Notes: generated by a model not told the origin, from the letters alone. A stretch of DNA of 64,000 nucleotides from Scylla paramamosain (GCF_035594125.1 NW_026973741.1:220001-284000); one strand, 5' to 3'. Shown: positions 26,544 through 46,072, counted from the stretch's first letter. A program made the numbers and translations.

Positions 26544-28020
26544 GAGCTTCTACGTATGTTTCGCTCTTTCTCATGTAGGTAATTCTTCGCCTCTACACAC
26601 GGAACTGATAGTCATTGTGCCCTTATCTAATTACGTTCCTCATGAAAATATTCCTTGTTCATTTGTTCGGTTTTCATATCAGTTTTCCATTCAATTATTT
26701 CACAGAGCAAATCATGTGATGGAAAATTAAATTCTCCGCTGTGTTTGGGTATTAAGGTTTTTTGTACTTTCATATCTTTTACTCGTACAATTCCTTACTT
26801 TAGTATATAACATTAATTTCCATCTGCCTTTACTCACATACCTTCCAACATTCAGCAATAAGATTCTGCACCATTCCCTCACAGTCTGCAGTTAGAGATG
26901 TCACTCAGACACACAACCTAACAACCCCTAGTCATTCCTGTCACTTGACCCTGCATCCCCTTCAATCAACCAATCAGTCAACCAATCCCATTTTCCATAG
27001 TTTGTAACGGTGTCACATAATTAATAATAATATGTATTGTATTTATAATGTCTTGCAATATAAGTGTATGTATACATATATGCATAAGTGTAAATAGTGG
27101 GTGTTGGCGCATAAGGGTGGGGCGAATATGATCACGCCACCCTACGTCACACACACACCATGGAACTTTCCATACTCCTTTTATTGCCATGGATAAGTAA
27201 TCGGTAGCACCTACATTACAGTATCTAAGTATTCTCCATAGTTAATCTCTCCCTAATGTATTTTGGGATGTATTACTCTTAGCTATAAGTATCTTTTCCC
27301 TTGCCTTATTTATGTAATTAGAGAGTAATAATTATGAATATATTCATGTACTGTGAGTGCGGTCAACCCGCCCCTATTTCTAATGTCAGCACTTTTTGAA
27401 GGCGCTAAGCGTCCCTTGTGCCGGCTCCGGCAGTCTCTTGCCAGGGTGTAACGCTGCACCACGCAGAGGACATCCGTTGTCCCGTACGCGCCACACCCTT
27501 CTCCACAACTCTGTACATATATCTAAATATACCTATTTTTATACGTTCACCTTTGACATTCACCTGAAAACCACAGAAACTCATCAAGAGTGACTTTACC
27601 TATTATATAAAGGTAAGAAACTAATGAACAGTGTCCAGTGGTAATTGATAATTCAAAACCACACCGGAACAAGTTCCCTTCTCTCTCCTTTTGTCTATTG
27701 CCCTATTCCTCCCCTCCCTCCCTCCCATGCAGGAAGATACTAAAAAAAACATCTCCACATCACACACCTCGGTCGTAAATCAAACTTTACTGGAAACTGT
27801 TCTCCCTCCCCTGTGGCTTCCCTCACACATGCGTCACTTTCCTCGTAAAACTTTTCATAGCTCACAACACACGTCCACTGGCCCCATAAATCTGCTCCAC
27901 CTTCCACACACCGGTCTTATTAATCTTGTATAAAGTTTTCTGCGAGGAGAATCCAGAACAGCAACAAAAAATCAGTGATAATTATAGCAACAGTAAAAAA
28001 CAGCAATAATTATACTACCA
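25703..28020. other. No gene recognised; intron sequence if the two-exon model is right
   Basis: Mostly unique sequence with one (AC)n at 26486-26541. I found no recognisable protein on either strand. Confidence 0.5.
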
Positions 28021-28111
28021 CCACCACTATCACCCCACCAGCACCAGCACCACCATCACCACTGCTACCAATATCACCATCACCACCACCACCACCACCA
28101 CCACCACCACC

Positions 28112-28180
<69 letters not shown>

Positions 28181-28235
28181 GCTGCTGCTGTTGCTGCTAC
28201 TGCTTCAGTAAATAATCATCAACAAGAACAACAAT

Positions 28236-28270
<35 letters not shown>

Positions 28271-28320
28271 AAACAACAACAAATATCATCACCACCACCA
28301 CCACCACCACCACCACTAAC
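28020..28320. repeat. (CAC)n, (CTA)n and (CAA)n cluster
   Basis: (CAC)n about 28076-28120, (CTA)n 28121-28180, then CTG, CAA and CAC runs to about 28318. Confidence 0.93.
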
Positions 28321-28546
28321 AGCAAGAACACTAAATTCAAACAACATATCCAAATAGGCATGCAGGTGGCGGCAGCGGTGGCAGTGGCGAAGGTGGTGAT
28401 GGAATGCAATGAAGTGTAGCGGAGTGTAGCAGGGGGAAGTGGTTTAAGGGGAGTGGGGAAAGAAGGAAGGAAGGAAGGAAGGAAAGAAGAAAGGAAGGAA
28501 GGCAGTTTGCAGTACGAGCAAGGTGTGCACTCCATAACTATACGAG

Positions 28547-28548
<2 letters not shown>

Positions 28549-28590
<42 letters not shown>
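28549..28590. repeat. (AC)n microsatellite
   Basis: Preceded by (GGAA)n at about 28460-28500. Confidence 0.93.
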
Positions 28591-28595
<5 letters not shown>

Positions 28596-29016
28596 TAAAC
28601 TATGTATCAGGCAGGCGAGGCGAGGCGGGTTTTACTACAGTATTACCCTCTAGATGACACTTACGTATCGCGAGCCACGGAAACAACGATAGATATCCCT
28701 TTTACATGGAAGGATGAAGAGCTACTTTATCAGCATTACCTGGAGACACGCTGATGTTAAGAATATGTAACAGTGGATAGCTTCACATCTCATTATTCTT
28801 ATTGCTATCATCGACAAACAGTTTAGAATAGACGCACCAAGCATAGGACATTCAGTGTAGGGCCAGAGTGTGCAGGCGGAGCGGCAGGAGATGATGAGGG
28901 CGGGGACAAAGTGCGCTCCTCATGATCACCAAACGCATAACTCGCGGCGGAATGTTCTTGCACTCTCCACCACTAAAGAAATGAGGTAGTAAGTGAGTGC
29001 TTGTTACGGCTAGGTT

Positions 29017-29019
<3 letters not shown>

Positions 29020-29112
<93 letters not shown>

Positions 29113-29210
29113 ATAATGGGGATACTTCTAGAACTAAAGTAGGAAAAACAACAACGAAAAAAACAACATACTACTACTACTACTACTACTACTACTAATA
29201 CTAGTACTAT

Positions 29211-29246
<36 letters not shown>
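29020..29246. repeat. (AG)n then (ACT)n
   Basis: (AG)n 29020-29109; (ACT)n 29168-29246 with interruptions. Confidence 0.95.
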
Positions 29247-29422
29247 AAACATGAATAAAATAACAAAAGCAACGAAATATTTGAATTAACAAAACTCTGA
29301 ATGCAGGAGAAAATATTATATTCACAAACTCCTTTATAACTCTCTCCTCTCCTTCCCTCTCCTCACAACCTCATTTTTCTCTCCATCCTGCAGCATTTCA
29401 TCCCTCCCTCCCCACGTTACAG

Positions 29423-29599
29423 GGCCGTCTCGACCAGCTGCAGGCGGAGGTGAGCAAGCTGGAGCAGCGGAGCGAGCAGCTGGAGGCTCGGGTAAAGAGT
29501 TTCTTCCGCCAGCACCATGCCCTCGCCGCTGCCACGGACCAGATCGACCTTAAACTGGAGGCGCTCAACCGACAACACAAGACCCTCTCGTCCTCATAG
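29423..29599 (+). CDS. Terminal exon of a coiled-coil host protein
   Basis: After an acceptor CCACGTTACAG (ends 29422) there are 58 codons and a TAG at 29597-29599. The peptide opens GRLDQLQAEVSKLEQRSEQL. Leu and hydrophobic residues recur at heptad spacing through to LKLEALNRQHKTL, so it is a clear two-heptad-type coiled coil, probably for dimerisation. Base composition is much more GC-rich and codon-like than the surroundings. It joins in phase 0 to the exon ending at 23668, giving an intron of about 5.75 kb full of microsatellites. The protein is not identified, and no enzymatic domain is visible in the two exons. The ORF lacks its own ATG, consistent with a last exon. Confidence 0.7.
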   Translation, partial: GRLDQLQAEVSKLEQRSEQLEARVKSFFRQHHALAAATDQIDLKLEALNRQHKTLSSS

Positions 29600-29654
29600 T
29601 CTTTTGTGTGGCTGCCTCGAGGAACACTGCACGTACACCGCCTCTCCTGAGTGT

Positions 29655-29818
29655 GTTATGGAGATCCTTAATGTTGAGGCATACCTGTGTTTCCTGGTGC
29701 GAAAGAGATTTGTGTGGTGTAATACAGGTGCCGACACCGCACTTACCCACAAGAACTGACAAAATATCATCGTTTTTATGCTTACTATAATTTTTCTTAG
29801 GAAGAGTCTTGGTGCGGC

Positions 29819-29860
<42 letters not shown>

Positions 29861-30109
29861 CCCTGGTTCAAAACAAACTTGTGCAGAGTGAGACAGGTGG
29901 CCACACAGCACTCACCTACGAAAACTTAGGGAATATTGGCATTTTTATGAAGAGCGTTTTTATAAAGAGTCCTGGGACCGCTGCGTGTGTGTCTGTGTGT
30001 CTTGACGCAACACGAACTTGTGCGGAGTAAGATGGATGGATGCCAGAACAACTTTACCCGACGGAAACTTATCAAACAATGTCAATTTTAGGCTTCATCT
30101 TTATTTTTG

Positions 30110-30110
<1 letters not shown>
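29655..30110. repeat. ~140-170-bp tandem repeat downstream of the coiled-coil exon
   Basis: Three diverged units share a TTGTG(T/C)GGAGT-like landmark near 29709, 29877 and 30016. Each is followed by a CAGGTG-CACA-CTCACC-like stretch and an AAAACTTA-like stretch. Next come a TTTTTATG-like segment and a GAGTC-TGG-GCTG-TGTGTG-like segment. The (TG)n at 29822-29859 is one unit's expanded TGTG segment. If the TAG at 29597 ends the gene, this is 3' UTR or immediate downstream DNA. Confidence 0.75.
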
Positions 30111-31805
<1,695 letters not shown>

Positions 31806-31807
31806 CT

Positions 31808-32199
31808 AGGTGCGCACTCGTTCCCACCATCTTGAATTAAATGTGAATATAAGCGAGTGCATCAGCCTGGGAGCAGCGGCAACAATAGCAGAGCGGGGCA
31901 GAATAAGGAGAGAAAATAGGCAAAGCGGAACATCCAGTGAGTGTGCCGCGCCCAGCCATGAATATGTTGATGGCTGCGGTAAGTATTATCCCTTTGAAGT
32001 TGTATTGATAGCGGCGCTGCTTGAAAGGATCGACGAGCAGGAGCCATGTGGTGTTAAATTCTGCGTTTAGTACTTCTGGGCTTTCGGGTAAATAAGTTTC
32101 CCTTTGAATAAGTTTCCCTTTGAGCTAAGATTGTTTTTTTCTTTCTTTTTCGTTTCAGTACGGCACGCAGAAGGAGAGACTGAGAGGAAGGATGCTTCG

Positions 32200-32244
<45 letters not shown>
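31808..32244 (+). other. Possible first exon, intron and second exon (untranslated or short peptide)
   Basis: A segment ending ATGGCTGCG is followed by a near-consensus donor GTAAGTATT at 31979. About 180 bp later a strong polypyrimidine tract ends CGTTTCAG at 32157, followed by TACGGCACGCAG. Splicing would join an ATG at about 31958, with AGCC before it, in frame to TACGGC. The reading then runs into the (AC)n tract at 32201-32244 and stops soon after. It could be the 5' end of a gene extending right, a non-coding transcript, or chance. No protein is recognised. Confidence 0.3.
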
Positions 32245-32247
<3 letters not shown>

Positions 32248-32358
32248 CGTAACAAGTTCTAACAAGGAGGAGGAGAAGGAGGAGGAAGATAGTGTTACCA
32301 TATACGTTTTAGCTAATGTACGCACGCTCATTAATATAACATCATCATTCTAGCAAGT

Positions 32359-32438
<80 letters not shown>
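32201..32438. repeat. (AC)n and (CT)n tracts
   Basis: (AC)n 32201-32244, a short GAG-rich stretch, and (CT)n 32362-32438. Confidence 0.95.
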
Positions 32439-32441
<3 letters not shown>

Positions 32442-32750
32442 AGACTTACTTAATAACCGTAGAGCAATGTAATACGTATTGGATGAATGTTTCCCAAGAG
32501 AGAGAAGGGGAAGGGAACGAGAGGGCTGAAGAGCAGAGGATGAAGAGAGTGCTGTACATGCGAATAACCTTGCACAGTCCTTCCCTCATCACTTGCAACC
32601 CCTCACTCCATCACCCTCGCTGCTGCACGGCCTCCAACTCATAAATCTCCCCCCTCCTCCCTTACAGAAACATTTGCGTCATTTAAAACTATGCTGTAAT
32701 AAGACAGGAAGGGGAATGGGAGATGTACAGTACTGGTGCTAACTTGTTTT

Positions 32751-32755
<5 letters not shown>

Positions 32756-32830
<75 letters not shown>

Positions 32831-33012
32831 CGGTCTTCCTTTTCATTTAGTTCGTGAATTCATTTTTTTTTTTTGCATTTTTACTCCTGACTTCACTACG
32901 GTAGCGGTTATTTTCTTGTAATTTCCACGTCAATGTCATATTTGCACATATAGATCATGAACAACCTGGGAAGTTAGTTACTGTAAGATGTATTTTCACA
33001 GCTAAACATACA

Positions 33013-33094
<82 letters not shown>
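32756..33094. repeat. (CT)n and (AG)n tracts
   Basis: (CT)n 32756-32826 and (AG)n 33016-33094; complementary arms about 190 bp apart. Confidence 0.95.
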
Positions 33095-33098
<4 letters not shown>

Positions 33099-33194
33099 GC
33101 ATATACCGTATTTCTCAACATACCCACTTTTGCAAAATCGTATTCAGTCTTTATTAAACCGCCCTTGTGCAGCACGGCCTGGAGTCATACAGAG

Positions 33195-33441
33195 GAAGAG
33201 GAGGAGGAGGAAGAGGAAGAAGAGGAGGAGGAGGAGGAGGAGGAGGAGGAGGAGGAGGAGGAGGAGGGAAGCAAGGAATATTAGAATACTAATGTTCCTA
33301 CCGTTACCCCAGCCAGTCTCTCAAATTTTCTTTAAAGTGATCCATTTTCTTCCGAGAAACGCACGGGTATCTAAATTAGGCGCGCCGGGAGGGAATTACC
33401 GCTGGCACGTAACGGTAAAGCCGATGCCTGCATACTATGGT

Positions 33442-33503
<62 letters not shown>

Positions 33504-33511
33504 GAGAGAGA
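33195..33511. repeat. (GAG)n and (AG)n tracts
   Basis: (GAG)n about 33195-33267; (AG)n 33444-33511 with one C. Confidence 0.94.
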
Positions 33512-34147
33512 ACCTTAGTACCCTGCTACAGCGTTACTGAGGACAGACAACAGGCACACCATCCAGATACGACCTAATATTAGCCTAATCAAATACAAAT
33601 TAGTACATTAATAAACAACGATACATAAATACATTACATTACTAAGTAAGGTAATAAAAAATATCAGCAGGTATTGATGATAGTGTTCCTCAAACTTTTC
33701 CATTCCATTCCTCTCAAAAAAAAAAAAGTTTCAAAATCCTCATGGCTCCCTTCAGCTCTCTCTCTCTCTCTCTCCCTCTCTCTCTCTCCCTCTCCTCAGT
33801 CCTTCATCTCTCCCCACCCCGAAAAAAAAAAGTAATGTTGAAGCTAAACTAATTCTGCCATAATTCCTCTTCATCATCATAGTATCTAGGTCCAGTCAGC
33901 AGTCAAGGAAAGTGTAGGGTACGTGAACGGGAGGAAAGAGAATAGCCTATCGGGATGCCGTTACAAATTCTATCTGATAAGAAAAGAGAAGGAAAGTATA
34001 AAACAAGACGGAAACACAGGTAGACATAAAAGGAGATAAAAAAATCCCAAATCTTATTAGGCCGAGTCGTTACAAAAGCGAGACACGCGAATGTCATAGA
34101 AAGGAATGTAAAATCTTAAATCGTATCGCAGTTACATCACGTGTACC

Positions 34148-34148
<1 letters not shown>
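33512..34148. other. No gene recognised
   Basis: Unique sequence. A GTTCCTCAAACTTTT phrase at about 33683 resembles one end of a hAT-type element; see the rejected list. Confidence 0.45.

Positions 34149-34211
<63 letters not shown>
34149..34211. repeat. (AG)n microsatellite
   Basis: 63 bp of pure AG. Confidence 0.95.
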
Positions 34212-34215
<4 letters not shown>

Positions 34216-34736
34216 CATTTTTCAGGTATGTCCCAAACAGGTACCACTTACACCAGCCCTCCTCGGCTTCTCCAAAATCTTGCCATGGCTCACGCTTTGA
34301 GAACCACCGGTCTGGAATCACCCACGCCCGGCTGCCCAAACCTTCATAGCGTCCAAGTTTCAAATATCCCCTTACAGCCGTGAGTTGAAAAGTCTTATGA
34401 GGGAATTATTACATTTATTATTCTTCCCACGGTTCAGTGCCTGGAGGCGTGGCTGTGATATTCTGACGCACCCCTTTAAGTGTGCTCCGAGTTTTCATGT
34501 ACGTTCGTTTTCCTTTTAATTTCCATTAGAAAATTCTGAAACACTTCTTCACCTCACCTCCACTGCTTTGAAAAGGTTATAGATGAAGTGACACGGGATT
34601 CTAAGGGTACCTTTATGGTTCTAATGACAGATTAACAGGATTTCTATATTACTAACAGGAGAAACACTTTAAAGAAGTCCGCTAATCTTCTCTATAGCTT
34701 TTAAAAATAGAAGTGGTGAGAGAGCAGTGTTTCAAA

Positions 34737-34783
34737 ATGATGATGATGATGATGATACCTCTGCACCAACAGGAACAACAAAG

Positions 34784-34816
<33 letters not shown>

Positions 34817-34850
34817 GCTAGCAATAATAATAATAATAATAATAATAATG

Positions 34851-34893
<43 letters not shown>

Positions 34894-34895
34894 TG
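34737..34895. repeat. (GAT)n, (ACT)n and (AAT)n cluster
   Basis: (GAT)n 34738-34756, (ACT)n 34785-34816 and (AAT)n 34822-34895. Confidence 0.94.
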
Positions 34896-35059
34896 ATAAT
34901 AAAAACAAAAAAATAGACAAGAGAGAGAAAAAAAAAAATAACTATGAGAGAAGCATGACTCAAAAATCCATATATAAATACAGAACATTTATAACACGAC
35001 TCGAACTTACATCAAAGCATATTGAATATTTAGCAATAAGGAGCGAGTAAAGGAATTCA

Positions 35060-35061
<2 letters not shown>

Positions 35062-35108
<47 letters not shown>

Positions 35109-35127
35109 CCAATGAGAGAGGAAAGAT

Positions 35128-35181
<54 letters not shown>
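35062..35181. repeat. (TG)n/(AC)n inverted pair
   Basis: (TG)n 35062-35104 and (AC)n 35131-35181 are complementary arms around a spacer of about 26 bp. Confidence 0.95.
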
Positions 35182-35534
35182 AGGGGAGGTATCATCATCA
35201 AATATGCTGGAAAAAAAGTAACGCCAAGAAAATATGCCAACAACTTTCTGGTGTGGATCCGCGTCTCGTCTGAAGCTTTGAGTCTTGGCTCCTCCCTTTT
35301 TTCTTCTTTTTGTCTTTTTCCCCTCCTGGTATTTTCCTTTCATTTCCATTTTTATATTTCCACGTTCCCGGCTTCAAAAGGAATTTCAGGGAGACTTCCA
35401 CGAGTTTTATTATTAATGCCTCTCCGACTCGACAATCGATAGAAGCTTATAACATATTCAAAGTTTCCTGCGAAAAGTTAATTATTTTCTTATATCTTAT
35501 GCTCCAGCACATCTCCATGCCGGCTTGCTGAGAA

Positions 35535-35560
35535 AGAGAGAGAGAGAGAAAGAGAGCGAG

Positions 35561-35632
<72 letters not shown>
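35535..35632. repeat. (AG)n microsatellite
   Basis: Pure for most of its length, with a few AGCG and AAAG interruptions at the left. Confidence 0.95.
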
Positions 35633-35638
<6 letters not shown>

Positions 35639-35809
35639 GCTACCAGACTTAAAGGGTATACAATGACATCAAACAACTCTGGAATTGCTTTTTTTAACTC
35701 CCTTCCTTTTCTTTTTTATAAGGTTGGGTATTGATAAAACATCTGGTGGTGCTTCAACTCTGGATTCTGTATAGATGTGTCGTAATCCCTATAGCGGCAT
35801 ATGACCCCG

Positions 35810-35837
35810 ATTCTGTGGTGTTTTTACACCACAGAAT
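35810..35837. other. Perfect 11-bp hairpin
   Basis: ATTCTGTGGTG and CACCACAGAAT surround a 6-base loop TTTTTA. It is not followed by a T run in a way that suggests a specific function. Confidence 0.7.
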
Positions 35838-35887
35838 TCACAACGACGGTCTTCTTTTGTTTACATAGAGAACATTGTAATTTTATT

Positions 35888-37189
<1,302 letters not shown>

Positions 37190-37420
37190 TTTTAAGAACA
37201 GGGAAATCAAGGAAGTTGCATGAAGCCGTCAGACGTACACCTGGCAGCTCCTGTATTTCCTGCCTATTTCCAACTATCATACTCATCCATACGTTAATCT
37301 AATCTTTTAAAGCTCCTTAATTACTCAGCACTAACAGCCTGATTACTGGGTCCATTCCAGTCATCTACCACTTTATGACGAAGGAAGTTTCTCTGGAACC
37401 GTTCTTTCCTGACCAATCTA
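37190..37420 (-). mobile_element. LINE 3' tail (RT C-terminus plus 3' UTR), decayed
   Basis: Minus-strand reading gives RFQRNFLRHKVVDDWN, then VSAE, a stop, LRSFKRLD, a stop, MDEYDSWK, a stop, and CTSDGFMQLP. The block R-x-NFF-x-x-VVD-WN followed by S-x-x-FKxxLD is the usual C-terminal end of jockey/CR1-type RTs. The remaining bases (GCCAGGTGTACGTCTGACGG and TTTCCCTGTTCTTA) match the tails at 54196 and 57069. At least three stops make it a relic. It directly abuts the Harbinger element at 37458. Confidence 0.75.
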
Positions 37421-37457
37421 AAAATAGGCGGGCGAGGTTAGGCGTGCTCCACCATTA

Positions 37458-37563
37458 GGGTGTGTGCACAGAGAAAGCAGGTTACCAGCGCGCTGGTTTC
37501 CAGCGCCAACCCGCGCCGGGAACCAGCGCGATAGGGTGTTCACAGAGGACGCAGGTAACCAGT
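37458..37563. repeat. Harbinger left end, tandem copies of terminal motif
   Basis: GGGTGTGTGCACAGAGAAAG at 37458 is echoed by GGGTGTTCACAGAGGACGCA near 37534. GC-rich CCAGCGCG-type sequence lies between. These may be repeated transposase or MADF binding sites. Confidence 0.85.
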
Positions 37564-38205
37564 TTCGACCCGCTCGGTGAGCGACACGGACAGAGGCAGT
37601 ATCTGTCATCAGTGTACAAGATGTTGAGCTCATCATCTGACGATGACTTCATGCTGCTTGATAGTGTTCATACAAAAGTCAAGAGAAAAAGAAGAGCAGT
37701 ACATGAAATAAACTACAAGAGAGAAGAGTTTGGAGAATATCATCATCTTTTCAGTGATCTGAAAAGGGACAACGCAAGATTTTTTGAATACACAAGGATG
37801 ACACAAGAGACATTCAACTACATTCTCAAGAAAGTTGAACATCGTCTTGTGAAGACATGGTGTAATTGGCATGAGCAACCCATTCAACCTGAAGAAAGAC
37901 TTGTCATTACTATCAGGTGAGCGAAATTCTGATGCTAAAATCAATTTCATATTACTTTATTAATAAGATGATAATCATAGATGGTATAGGGAACAAATAA
38001 CTTTTATTTGAATTTTACAGTTTATATCGTATGGTACTGATAAACACAACACTGAACAAAGTAAAGATACATATATCATAAATCCTAATAACAAAACAAT
38101 TACATAAAATAAGCATTTCTCCTAGTACAGACATATATGTGATACTAAGAATGTTAGTGTACTACATAGGTTGTAAAGTCATATCTGTGGTATGAACTTG
38201 AGACT

Positions 38206-40565
<2,360 letters not shown>

Positions 40566-40660
40566 CCTTCTCTCCACTCAGTAGCGTCCACCCCGCGCGG
40601 GTTGAGCAGGCAAGAATGATCGGAGCAAACAGGAAAGCAGGCTGCCGGCGCCGACACGCT

Positions 40661-40778
40661 CGAACCTGCTTCCTCTGTGCACGCCTACACTTGTTTACGA
40701 GTATATGGTTTAATTCTTGGCGCGGGTCGGCGCCGGTTGCCCGCGCTGGCAAACCTTGCTTTCTTTGTGCACACACCC
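40661..40778. repeat. Harbinger right end, tandem copies of terminal motif
   Basis: The terminal copy ends at 40778 and an internal copy (complement GCGTGCACAGAGGAAGCAGG) lies at 40661-40687, in the same relative orientation as at the left end. Confidence 0.85.
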
Positions 40779-40781
40779 TTA

Positions 40782-41402
<621 letters not shown>

Positions 41403-41794
41403 TTGCATCCGCCTCAAGCATACTGAGTCTGTTCGCCATCCTATGAGTGTGATCAGATGATGCAGACAACATGCAGGTGATCTAATGTTTGTGTAATTGG
41501 ATGCATTGAGTACGAGTGTGTCTCTCTCCCAAGGCCAGTCTCCCCGCCCACTTCCAGTTCATATCTTGATGGTTTGGCCTCGTTAACCTGACACATTCAC
41601 TGCAGCACGCCAGGATCTATACTTTTGTGAACGTGTATTTATTTTTGTAAAACGTAAAGCTTTTCAGTCGTACAATAAATGTGTTTAATCTATCATTTTT
41701 TTTAAAGCGATAATAGAGAACCATTTAACGGTGAAGCTGTTTTTATTGCCTATAATCATATGCTTATCCATGTGACTATCCTGCATCGCGCGCG

Positions 41795-42599
<805 letters not shown>

Positions 42600-42667
<68 letters not shown>
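42600..42667. repeat. (TG)n microsatellite
   Basis: 68 bp of pure TG. Confidence 0.96.
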
Positions 42668-42669
<2 letters not shown>

Positions 42670-43200
42670 CTTTTAAGGTTCGTGTATATTTTCCTTAATG
42701 TTTACGCAGACAAATAACAGAAAGGGTTTTCACAATAGCGTAAATAAAAAAGAAAAATATTGTGTGTGCATTTGTGTTAAAAGATATGATAAATGGAGTC
42801 GTGAAAAATGTTGAGTAAATGAAGAAATTACTTATCTGCACACTCATTGTAATATCTAAATGTACTCGTGCACTCTTTCCAGCATTACTTCCAACCAGAA
42901 CCTGTGCCAATCATTCATCGGAGCTGAAAACATTATAACTGATCACTAGTTTTATACGAGAGGAAATCATGTAAGAAAAAAAAAAAAAAAAAAACTGTAA
43001 TGGCTTTTTAATAATTTTGAAACACTTTTTTGATTTGCGGAGATTTTAAATATATTATGTTTTTATCTTTATGAAGGTTTGATTAATGGAGTGAATAAAA
43101 ACATTTGCGTTTTTATAGTTTTTTTTTTTTCACTAAGTAATTGTCTCATGCTTTTTAGCTGACACCGTGACCTGATGTGTGATGCAGTGCAGTGAGGGAA
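42668..43200. other. No gene recognised
   Basis: A/T-rich unique sequence with an 18-bp A run near 42977. Confidence 0.55.
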
Positions 43201-43356
43201 ACCTTTTCGTGAGCCAGTCCTGTTTTATGGGGTTCGTTTTTAGCGGGAAGGATAAAAAAAAAAAGTTATGGTTACCTTTCACCGCAAGCCGAAGGTAACC
43301 TGCTAAGTTGGTCTAATTGTTAACACATGCTCAGGAACCTTGGCTCACGAAAAGGT
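43201..43356. mobile_element. Small palindromic element (MITE candidate)
   Basis: ACCTTTTCGTGAGCCA at 43201-43216 is the exact complement of TGGCTCACGAAAAGGT at 43341-43356. Inside, GGTTACCTT (43270-43278) and AAGGTAACC (43292-43300) form a second perfect inverted repeat. The whole is 156 bp with no coding capacity. No clear target duplication is visible, so the superfamily is unknown. Confidence 0.45.
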
Positions 43357-44334
<978 letters not shown>

Positions 44335-45484
44335 ATATATGTTTAATATGGTTATATCAGGACTTCTGCAAGGTATGAAGTCCTCTTGTAATGCACGGAG
44401 ATCAAATACACACTAAGCGTCATTTTTCTTATTGCAGCGAATATTTACACAAAGAGGTACGAATCTACTGGAAATATTTTTATCATTATTTTCTTTTTTG
44501 TCAAAGTGGATGATACGAATAATGTGTGGTAGATCAGTGAGCAGCGCAAGACACGGTGATTATCCTGGGGAGACTCCAATATTACCTGTTATCTTTAAAT
44601 ACTTCAGCATGCAAGTGGATTATGAACACTGACACCTGTACAATGGCCACCCCCATCCTTCTAATGTACGAATACTTCATGAGGATTAATCTCGCCGCTT
44701 CACTTACTTTTTTAATTTCAGTTCAGCTCCTCACCTGAATGACATTTTCTTTTACAAATTCTCTCTAATTCTAATTCTAATTGTCTCTCTAATAGTTCAA
44801 AGTAATCGAGCAATAGCTAATGAATCTACCTTTATCATAATGACAGGCTAAACACACAAAACATTACACCTGTTGAAGACCAAATCACCTTTATCCACCT
44901 TTCTTATTCCTTAGTCGCACTGTTTCCAAACAAATGTTCAGTAACACGTCACACAACAATGCTCAGGGTAAAGGTAAAATTTTTCCTACCAGGAAACTAC
45001 AAGGTCTGAGCGCGTTAGTTAGGTTTACGTTGCGACACTTGGCAGTTGATACAATTTTACATGACCACACGGACTGAAAGGACACAATTCTCTTTCATTC
45101 TTTCATTCTACACTGTTATAGCCTCGTAGCATCTGGTGAATTTCGTTATCTGTGGCGTGGGGGACAGAGTCGAGGGTATACAGTGAATACTTTAAACTTT
45201 TTCCTATTTATTGTTCACCGTTCAAAACGTTAGTTAAAAATGATTCAGAGATTTTCACGAACGCTTATCTTATCTTTCCTTTTTGCTACAAATGTTAACA
45301 AGAGAAAAAGCATACATAAAAAATTGAGAGGCAAGGGTTCAGCGCACGTGTGGGCGGCGGTGCAGGTGTCGACGAGTAGGCGACACACTCGGCGCAGCAA
45401 AATGGTGGAGGCTGACTCTCTTAGCCATGCCCACTCTGTTAAAGCTGTGGAGCGAGAACTGCACAGCCTTATCATGATGTCTCA
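44335..45484. other. No gene recognised
   Basis: Unique sequence. A CGCACGTGTGGGCGGCGG-type GC-rich patch lies at 45340-45400. Confidence 0.5.
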
Positions 45485-45497
45485 CTTGATGTATGAC

Positions 45498-45756
45498 CAA
45501 GGAAGCTCAGGCTGTAGCGCATCTGACTACAATGCAAGATTTCCCGAGTTCGAATCCTGGTTACGGCCGGGGTTTTTTTAGGACGATTGCTCGCTCCTAG
45601 GTTGACCAAGCATTAAAATGGATACCGGTTAGCTATAACTGGGAACAAAGCAAAGAACTGGCTACCCTACTCCATGTGCCGAGCCCCTATGCCAACGCTT
45701 ATGATTAACCGCGGCTCACCTTTACGCTTTAATGATCGAGGACAATAAAGCCTTTC
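45498..45756 (+). mobile_element. tRNA-derived SINE with perfect 13-bp target duplication
   Basis: A tRNA-like head has an A box (AAGCTCAGGCTGTAGC at about 45503) and a B box (GAGTTCGAATCC at about 45546). A tRNA-unrelated body of about 190 bp follows, ending ACAATAAAGCCTTTC. CTTGATGTATGAC occurs at 45485-45497 and again at 45757-45769, a perfect target-site duplication. RNA polymerase III would transcribe it from the internal boxes, and a LINE enzyme would be needed for movement. The perfect duplication suggests a recent insertion. Confidence 0.88.
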
Positions 45757-46069
45757 CTTGATGTATGACTGAGAACGGTGAAGTCGTGGTGAGGGAACAA
45801 AGCGTCTCTGAAAAGTATAGTCAGAATCCAATATAGTCTCTCTGAACGGGTTTACGTCAAGAGGAGGAAAAAAAAAAAAAACTGCCGTAAGATAATAACA
45901 CTCAACGGACTTATAAGTATCAAGGGCATAATATTCCTGAATGGCGGCGATTATAAGATTTTTCAAGACAATAATAGATCAGAAAATGCTGGATTCTCCG
46001 AGGCATGAAGGCTAAAAATATATATAATGAAAAGAAGATGGTAATGACTACACAAATGAACTCAGCATT

Positions 46070-46072
<3 letters not shown>

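Noticed and set aside
28080..28330. Repeated triplets considered as a CRISPR-like or coding repeat
   Set aside because: Plain trinucleotide microsatellites; no spacers, and the organism is eukaryotic.
33680..34312. Possible hAT-type element: GTTCCTCAAACTTTT near 33683 and TTTGAGAACCACCGG near 34295 look like inverted hAT-style ends
   Set aside because: The match is short and imperfect, no 8-bp target duplication is found, and no transposase is inside.
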